Assembly: GCA_945885645.1 (NCBI GenBank)
Contig: CAMCYV010000003.1
Location: 1 to 35,558 of the forward strand
Reading direction: 5' to 3'
DNA length: 35,558 nt
Source: Bifidobacterium breve
GTDB taxonomy: Bacteria > Actinomycetota > Actinomycetes > S36-B12
Numbering within the stretch: the first letter of the stretch is position 1; every line of letters starts with the position of its first letter. The translations under genes were made by a program, and so were the position numbers. Below the pieces are notes generated by a model. The model did no database searches. It worked only from the letters and a program-made list of their open reading frames with translations, and was not told the DNA's origin. Positions 31,744-35,558 of the stretch are shown here, piece by piece.

Positions 31744-32775
31744 TTAACTTCCGGTGAGCTCTGCAATCATTTTAAGAATCTGGGTTTGACTTGCGCGAGT
31801 ATCTTCAGCAGAAAGCCCGTGTGTTGGGGGAGTGATCTTGATTGTGGTTGCAGAACCCTCATAGGCCGCGATTCTCTCCATCGCCTGATCGGGAGTGCCC
31901 GCCACGGTCAGTGCATCGACCATGTGATCAGGGACATAATCGCCGAGATAATCCGCACCGATGCCACTCCGGAATGCTTCAATAACGGTTGCTTGTTCCT
32001 TGGCCAGCCCGTGGAAATCAAAGAAGTCTTCATAGGTCTTGACCGACGCATAAAAACCAACTGTTCCCGCTGCCCAGCGGCGTGCTCGAGCACCATCGGA
32101 GTCAACGGCACATAGTGCAGAGACAACAACATCGACGCGATCTTTGGGACGTTCTGCGCGTTCCATGCCTTCGTGTAACCACGGGACGAGTTGTTCGTCC
32201 AGATAGCGTGGACTGCAGAGTTCATGGCTAATCCAGCCATCACCGATTTCGCCGACCATTTTGGTCATTGCTGGGCCCATGGCGCCTAGATAGATCGGAA
32301 TTGTGGTTCGAGCTTGAACAAATGGACGCTCATAACCGCGGATGTGCATCGGCTCATACTCGCCAGGGAGATCAATGGTCTCGCCGGTTCGGGCCGACGC
32401 GATGAAGGCCCTGATGTTGCGCACAGTTTCCCGCATGTGACCTACTGGCTTACCCCAACGCGCGTTGTGCCATAACTCATTAAGTCGTTGTACTCCTGAA
32501 CCAAGACCAAGAATAAAACGGCCCTGGGTCATTTCATCTAGATCCATAGCTTCCAGAGCCGTAACCATTGGGCTTCGAGTAAATGCGAGGACGATCGCTG
32601 TTCCCACGGTGGCCTGGTCGGTCGCCGCAGCAATAGCCGCCGCCGAAATAGTGGCGCTGCGATGTAGTTCGGGTACCCAGAGAACTTCGGCACCCGCAGC
32701 CTCCGCCGCCTGTGCAGCCGAGACCATTTCGTCCATCGTCTCGCCCCACGGGCCGTAAGTGATTTTCAGGTTCAT
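31744..32775 (-). CDS. LLM-class, probably F420-dependent oxidoreductase
   Basis: A 343-residue TIM-barrel protein of the luciferase-like monooxygenase superfamily. It shows QAAEAAGAEVLWVPELHRSA near residue 23, TVGTAIVLAFTRSPMVTALEAMDLDEMTQGRFILGLGSG near 56-95, and RTTIPIYLGAMGPAMTKMVGEIGDGW near 155, as in actinobacterial F420-dependent members. Those use reduced or oxidised F420 for hydride transfer to alcohols, imines or enones, while FMN members oxygenate. The ATG at 32775 has GAGAG shortly upstream. It is transcribed from its own promoter, whose spacer is the shared operator, even though the VOC gene lies just upstream on the same strand. The cofactor call rests on overall resemblance, not on a diagnostic residue. 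Confidence 0.9.
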   Translation of the reverse strand: MNLKITYGPWGETMDEMVSAAQAAEAAGAEVLWVPELHRSATISAAAIAAATDQATVGTAIVLAFTRSPMVTALEAMDLDEMTQGRFILGLGSGVQRLNELWHNARWGKPVGHMRETVRNIRAFIASARTGETIDLPGEYEPMHIRGYERPFVQARTTIPIYLGAMGPAMTKMVGEIGDGWISHELCSPRYLDEQLVPWLHEGMERAERPKDRVDVVVSALCAVDSDGARARRWAAGTVGFYASVKTYEDFFDFHGLAKEQATVIEAFRSGIGADYLGDYVPDHMVDALTVAGTPDQAMERIAAYEGSATTIKITPPTHGLSAEDTRASQTQILKMIAELTGS

Positions 32776-32818
32776 GGGATCTCTCTTTCGGGGCGTTTAA
32801 GGTCGCCGGACAATACCC

Positions 32819-32847
32819 ACAATAAAACGTCTGAGGTTTCCTGTCAA
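32819..32847 (-). promoter_or_regulatory. Predicted promoter and operator of the LLM oxidoreductase gene
   Basis: On the minus strand TTGACA (32842-32847), a 17-bp spacer and TATTGT (32819-32824) give the best promoter in the window. The operator-family site AAACGTCTGAGGTTT (plus strand, 32825-32839) fills 15 of the 17 spacer bases. The -35 box overlaps the stop codon of the upstream VOC gene, so the LLM gene has separate control even if some read-through occurs. The leader is about 37 bases. Confidence 0.7.
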
Positions 32848-33767
32848 CGTAGTTCGAGAATTACGCCGCTTGCTAAAACTGCTGTTGCAACAGACCCTCG
32901 CGTTGTCGGTATGGGATCAGAAACAACTACACCAAAAGTACGAAGGGCACCGATCGCTTCATCCAGGTCTGCGAAGGGCATAGGCGCGATCACGTGCGGA
33001 ATATCCGAGCTGAGCGTCGATCCACCGACGCTCTCCAATAACTCAAAACGTGCACTGCGCCGGCTTGGGCCACGCATGAGCACCATCTGAAATGCACTGT
33101 CCGGTGGCAAATCGAGTAATCTCTCAACTTCTGGGCCTGAGAATGTTTCATCCATGGCAATGTCAGCACCAAGACCCTCAACCATCGCGGCGCGAGGGGC
33201 ATCGACGGAGTCGACTACGACGACGAGCGCAATCATCTCACTGGTTTCTTCGGAGTCATCAACTCCCAGTACGCATCTATGTTGGCCCGGGATGTACTCG
33301 ACCAGTGCATGAAGCAGGCCCTGGGGCCCCTCCAACATCACCTCGGTGACTTCAAAATCTTGACCAAAGAGTGGGTACTTCTGAGGCTCAGATCGAAATG
33401 TCCAGCCAAGATCCTTGATCCGCTTCACGGTGGTCTGCATGTTTCGGACATAAAAGTCCCATGCGTATGGTCCCGGCTGATTGGGCAATCGCCCGCCATG
33501 AACGACGGGTAATTCCGGGACACTCACTATCCGAATTCCACCACCGTGCGCCCGCGGTTTTCCCAATTCGACAACTTGCAGATCTGGTCCGTTGGGAAGT
33601 TTCCACACCTGCCGCCACGGCTTCGCCGGCCACACCGATTCCGAAATCACTTCAAATCCCAGACCGTCCCGATAGAGAGCGACCGCTTCAGCGGCCGCAG
33701 GCGTGCACAATGTGACGGGATCGATACCATCGAAGACCGGATTTATAGGATTTGCTTTCTCACTCAC
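32844..33767 (-). CDS. Two-domain VOC (vicinal oxygen chelate/glyoxalase-dioxygenase) protein
   Basis: A 307-residue protein with two paired beta-alpha-beta-beta-beta modules. The first begins FDGIDPVTLCTPAAAEAVALYRDGLGFEVISES and continues to MLEGPQGLLHALVEYIPG (about residues 13-165). The second runs from GVDDSEETSEMIALVVVVDSVDAPRAAMVEGLG to the C-terminal GSVATAVLASGVILELR. Potential metal ligands are less clear than in glyoxalase I or extradiol dioxygenases, so catalysis is uncertain. The start is GTG at 33767. It diverges from the isochorismatase-family gene across 60 bp. In this company it may act on an oxidised intermediate, but VOC proteins also bind or isomerise ligands. Confidence 0.85.
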   Translation of the reverse strand: MSEKANPINPVFDGIDPVTLCTPAAAEAVALYRDGLGFEVISESVWPAKPWRQVWKLPNGPDLQVVELGKPRAHGGGIRIVSVPELPVVHGGRLPNQPGPYAWDFYVRNMQTTVKRIKDLGWTFRSEPQKYPLFGQDFEVTEVMLEGPQGLLHALVEYIPGQHRCVLGVDDSEETSEMIALVVVVDSVDAPRAAMVEGLGADIAMDETFSGPEVERLLDLPPDSAFQMVLMRGPSRRSARFELLESVGGSTLSSDIPHVIAPMPFADLDEAIGALRTFGVVVSDPIPTTRGSVATAVLASGVILELR

Positions 33768-33827
33768 GGCCTAAACACTACATTAGGAACATAAACACAG
33801 ACCCTTAACTTCTGAATGGAGAAAGAC

Positions 33828-34466
33828 ATGGCGCTCACCTTTAACCCTTCGAACCCCACGGCCCTGGTGGTAATTGATATGCAAAACGGCTTCTGCGATC
33901 AGAAGGGCTCTGTCGCGCAGATTGGGCTTGACATCAGTATGTGTGAAGCAGCAATTCCCAATTGCGAACGTCTTGTCGAGGCGGCGCATAAGGCTGGCGT
34001 TCAAGTGATTTACACGCGTTTCGTTTACCGAAGCGACTACACGGACGGTGGCGTAGTTGTTCAACACTTGATTCCAGCACTTGCCGAAGTGAATTCACTT
34101 GCCGAAGGAAGTTGGGATGCGGATATCATCCCAAGTCTGGTTCCCGAACCCCAAGACATCATCATCGATAAAAATCGTTACAGCGCCTTCTATGGGACTC
34201 GGTTGGAGACGTATCTCACCAGCATGGGCATACATCAACTTGTGTTGTGCGGTGTTACCACCAACATGTGCGTTGAAACAACAGCCCGTGATGCAAGTGC
34301 TCGCGACTACCACACTTTCATTGCCGGAGATGCATGCGGAGAACTCGAGCGCCACCGCCATGACGTCGCATTGCAAACACTCGGATTTGGATTTGGCGCG
34401 GTAACCACCACAGACGACATTATTAATGCATGGTCTGCGAAGAAATCAGTCGGCGCAGCCAAATAG
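33828..34466 (+). CDS. Isochorismatase-family cysteine hydrolase
   Basis: A 212-residue cysteine hydrolase. The catalytic triad is clear: Asp17 in TALVVIDMQNGF, Lys115 in IIDKNRYSAF and Cys148 in VTTNMCVETTARDA. The length and the FYGTRLETYL and SARDYHTFIAGDACG strings suit amidohydrolases such as ureidoacrylate, N-carbamoylsarcosine or maleamate hydrolases rather than true isochorismatase. I start at ATG 33828 because GGAG lies seven bases before it; an ATG at 33816 overlaps that site. A long hairpin terminator follows at 34477-34540. With the amidase it suggests that the substrate contains an amide, carbamoyl or ureido group. The exact substrate is unknown. Confidence 0.92.
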   Translation: MALTFNPSNPTALVVIDMQNGFCDQKGSVAQIGLDISMCEAAIPNCERLVEAAHKAGVQVIYTRFVYRSDYTDGGVVVQHLIPALAEVNSLAEGSWDADIIPSLVPEPQDIIIDKNRYSAFYGTRLETYLTSMGIHQLVLCGVTTNMCVETTARDASARDYHTFIAGDACGELERHRHDVALQTLGFGFGAVTTTDDIINAWSAKKSVGAAK

Positions 34467-34476
34467 CGAGCCAACG

Positions 34477-34540
34477 AACTCGCACCTGCACAGGGGACAT
34501 ACCTAGATGTCCACTCCCCTGTACAGGTGCGAGTTGTTTT
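34477..34540 (+). terminator. Long intrinsic terminator after the isochorismatase-family gene
   Basis: Arms 34477-34496 and 34516-34535 form a 20-bp stem with one mismatch, and the loop contains a smaller GACAT/ATGTC pairing. A T-rich run follows (34535-34540), giving termination on the plus strand. It begins 11 bases after the stop codon. It lies between two converging genes, but the minus-strand side lacks a T-run. Confidence 0.85.
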
Positions 34541-34556
34541 GTTGTAAGTACTTACG

Positions 34557-35090
34557 TTAGGCCTGCCACTTCGGATCTATTGGCTCGGGTCGTGGAGTAC
34601 TCAGCAGGGCTGAATCTCGCTTGTGCACCATAAATGTGCGCTTGAATGAGCAAACTTCATTACCGTGTTGGTTCAGGGTACGAGTTCGGACCGTAACAAC
34701 ACCTGCGTGAGGTCGCGATGATGATTCACGCTTTTCCAAGACCAATGACTCTGACCAAATAGTGTCATCGGCGTAAACCGGATGCGTCATTTTGATTTCA
34801 TCCCAACCAAGATTCGCAATCGCGTTTTGAGTGAGATCTGTGACACTCTGACCGGATGCAATCGCCAGTGTAAGTGGCGACACAACGAGGGGCTTTCCAA
34901 ACTCGGCCTGGTTGCCATACTCCACATTGAAGTGCAGTTCATTTGTATTCATCGTTAACAAGGTGAACCAAGTGTTGTCAGTCTGTGTGATGGTTCTGCC
35001 AAGTGGGTGTTTATAGATGTCACCAACTTCGAAGTCTTCGAAGAACCGACCCTTCCACCCTTCCACATTGCGAGTGTCCACGATTTTCAT
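34557..35090 (-). CDS. MaoC-family dehydratase-like protein
   Basis: A 177-residue single hot-dog protein of the MaoC family. It begins near FFEDFEVGDIYKHPLGRTITQTDNTWFTLLTMNTNELHFNVEYG. The catalytic motif, usually GDxNPxH, reads MNTNELHFN, keeping Asn and His but not the Asp. Further family blocks are PLTLAIASGQSV and NLGWDEIKMTHPVYADDTIWSESLV. This subtype is common beside CaiB-type transferases and CitE-like lyases, for example mesaconyl-CoA hydratase-like proteins. I chose ATG 35090, preceded by AGGAAGG; the frame to 35192 starts within the operator region. It is a single-gene unit with two adjacent palindromes just upstream. It could be the hydratase that works with the distant CitE-like lyase. 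Confidence 0.88.
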   Translation of the reverse strand: MKIVDTRNVEGWKGRFFEDFEVGDIYKHPLGRTITQTDNTWFTLLTMNTNELHFNVEYGNQAEFGKPLVVSPLTLAIASGQSVTDLTQNAIANLGWDEIKMTHPVYADDTIWSESLVLEKRESSSRPHAGVVTVRTRTLNQHGNEVCSFKRTFMVHKRDSALLSTPRPEPIDPKWQA

Positions 35091-35124
35091 TTCCTTCCTG
35101 GATCTATTCCACAACTGCAAATCA

Positions 35125-35152
35125 TTAATGTCTGACATTAACCGAATTCGGT
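35125..35152 (-). promoter_or_regulatory. Two adjacent palindromes upstream of the MaoC gene
   Basis: TTAATGTCTGACATTAA (35125-35141) is a perfect 17-bp palindrome with a single central base and is the most symmetric member of the shared operator family. Sharing its last base, ACCGAATTCGGT (35141-35152) is a second, perfect 12-bp palindrome of unrelated sequence. They end about 35 bases before the MaoC ATG. No convincing -35/-10 pair is seen; TAATGA at the operator's edge is a possible -10. Confidence 0.65.
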
Positions 35153-35244
35153 ATCTCGTGCATGGTTTTTGGCCAAGTTTGGGCACCCACACTGCAAGTC
35201 AATATGACACTGGGGTGTACTAAAGGGCTATGCGAAGTGCTACA

Positions 35245-35273
35245 AGAAAATGGGCCCCCAGCCGGAGGCCCAT
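35245..35273 (-). terminator. Intrinsic terminator of the tRNA-Tyr gene
   Basis: ATGGGCC (35250-35256) pairs with GGCCCAT (35267-35273) around a 10-base loop. On the minus strand the stem is followed by a short T-run (35247-35250). It lies 12 bases past the tRNA 3' end. Confidence 0.7.
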
Positions 35274-35284
35274 CGCCTTACACG

Positions 35285-35366
35285 TGGCAGATAGTGGATT
35301 CGAACCACTGAAGGTAAAACCGACGGATTTACAGTCCGCTCCCATTGGCCGCTCGGGCAATCTGCC
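35285..35366 (-). tRNA. tRNA-Tyr (anticodon GTA)
   Basis: An 82-nt class II tRNA. The acceptor stem pairs GGCAGAT with ATCTGCC, followed by discriminator A at 35285. The anticodon arm CGGA-CTGTAAA-TCCG exposes GTA, and the T arm reads GTGG-TTCGAAT-CCAC. A variable arm lies between them, as in bacterial tRNA-Tyr. The CCA end is not encoded (CG follows the discriminator). A terminator hairpin follows. It marks the core-genome edge of the window; no att-like duplication of its 3' end was noticed. Confidence 0.95.
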
Positions 35367-35415
35367 GTAATGCCTGCCAAACAATACATGTGTCGATACT
35401 CGCGGGTGCAGTTGG

Positions 35416-35448
35416 TTGGCACAGGCCAAGTATTCGTTAGATTGGCCT
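35416..35448 (+). promoter_or_regulatory. Predicted promoter of the YajQ-family gene
   Basis: TTGGCA (35416-35421), a 16-bp spacer and TAGATT (35438-35443) precede the gene. An inverted repeat AGGCCAA (35423-35429) / TTGGCCT (35442-35448) surrounds the spacer and touches the -10, and could be an operator or chance. Confidence 0.45.
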
Positions 35449-35466
35449 AACGGAAAGGAATAAACC

Positions 35467-35558
35467 ATGGCGGATAGCAGTTTTGACATAGTTTCAGAGG
35501 TTGACCATCAAGAGGCCGATAACGCACTTAATCAGACGGCTAAGGAACTCTCCCAACG
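35467..35558 (+). CDS. YajQ-family protein, N-terminal fragment (3' end outside window)
   Basis: The first 30 codons of a YajQ-family protein. The opening MADSSFDIVSEVDHQEADNA followed by LNQTAKELSQR is nearly diagnostic for this conserved family of small (~160-residue) nucleotide-binding proteins, some of which bind cyclic-di-GMP. An AAAGGA lies about eight bases before the ATG. It is unrelated to the catabolic genes and shows that core chromosome begins here. The rest of the gene lies beyond the window. Confidence 0.9.
   Translation, partial: MADSSFDIVSEVDHQEADNALNQTAKELSQ

Noticed and set aside
33791..33805. Possible seventh operator (minus strand AAGGGTCTGTGTTTA) between the VOC and isochorismatase-family genes
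   Set aside because: It keeps GTCTG and GTTT but loses the right half of the palindrome; roughly nine of fifteen positions match, too weak without a scored scan.
34544..34555. Palindrome GTAAGTACTTAC at the 3' end of the right-hand MaoC gene
   Set aside because: Short and between converging 3' ends, with no promoter context; chance is a sufficient explanation.
35285..35366. tRNA-Tyr as an integration site for the catabolic island
   Set aside because: No integrase, no direct repeat of the tRNA 3' end and no composition break were seen; the tRNA may simply be a neighbour.

Overview
The window looks like a chromosomal segment of an actinobacterium of roughly balanced base composition. Grounds: an LLM-class, probably F420-dependent oxidoreductase, Mycobacterium-style CoA catabolism genes (Ltp-like thiolase with an OB-fold partner, split MaoC hydratase), frequent GTG and TTG starts, and promoters that predict leaderless mRNAs. 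No insertion sequence, integrase, phage gene or CRISPR array is visible. The right edge is ordinary core genome (tRNA-Tyr, then the start of a YajQ-family gene). Almost everything else is a catabolic and transport island.

Layout. 1-245: end of a short-chain dehydrogenase. 246-12178, minus strand: an eleven-gene unit, most neighbours joined by 4-nt stop/start overlaps. In transcription order it encodes a CaiB-type CoA-transferase, MmgE/PrpD protein, triple-RidA protein, two single hot-dog hydratase subunits, Ltp-like thiolase, OB-fold Zn protein, acyl-CoA dehydrogenase, CitE-like lyase, a thiamine-diphosphate E1-like enzyme and an MFS transporter. 12335-14274, plus: acyl-CoA dehydrogenase and enoyl-CoA hydratase, divergent from that unit. 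14258-18588: acyl-CoA synthetase, TesB thioesterase, AhpD-like protein, a second enoyl-CoA hydratase-like protein and a small hot-dog protein. 18593-25802, minus: a complete dipeptide/oligopeptide-type ABC importer (SBP, two permeases, two ATPases) with a bicupin and an alpha/beta hydrolase downstream. 26045-26833, plus: FadR-type GntR regulator. 26872-30094, minus: cupin, amidase, acyl-CoA dehydrogenase. 30184-31741, plus: an uncharacterised protein plus a cysteine form of the 'UGSC' family. 31744-35090: LLM oxidoreductase, VOC protein, isochorismatase-family hydrolase, MaoC protein.

How it may work together. The most informative signal is a recurring 15-bp palindrome, close to AAAYGTCWGACRTTT, found by eye in the control regions of the CoA-transferase operon, the divergent dehydrogenase, the ABC importer, the cupin-amidase operon, the LLM gene and the right-hand MaoC gene. 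At four of these it sits against or over a predicted -10 box, often filling the -35/-10 spacer. It fits the operator style of GntR/FadR regulators, and the only such regulator here lies next to one site. I infer one regulon: import of an organic, perhaps amide-containing compound; hydrolysis and oxidation (amidase, isochorismatase-type hydrolase, LLM, VOC, cupins); CoA activation; dehydrogenation and hydration; then carbon-carbon cleavage by the CitE-like and Ltp-like enzymes, with a 2-oxoacid entering the E1-like enzyme. CoA-transferase plus MaoC plus CitE resembles itaconate/citramalate breakdown. The real substrate cannot be read from the sequence.

No stretch longer than 300 bases lacks a gene. 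The larger gaps (12179-12334, 25803-26044, 35091-35284, 35367-35466) hold the control sites, tRNA and terminator listed.
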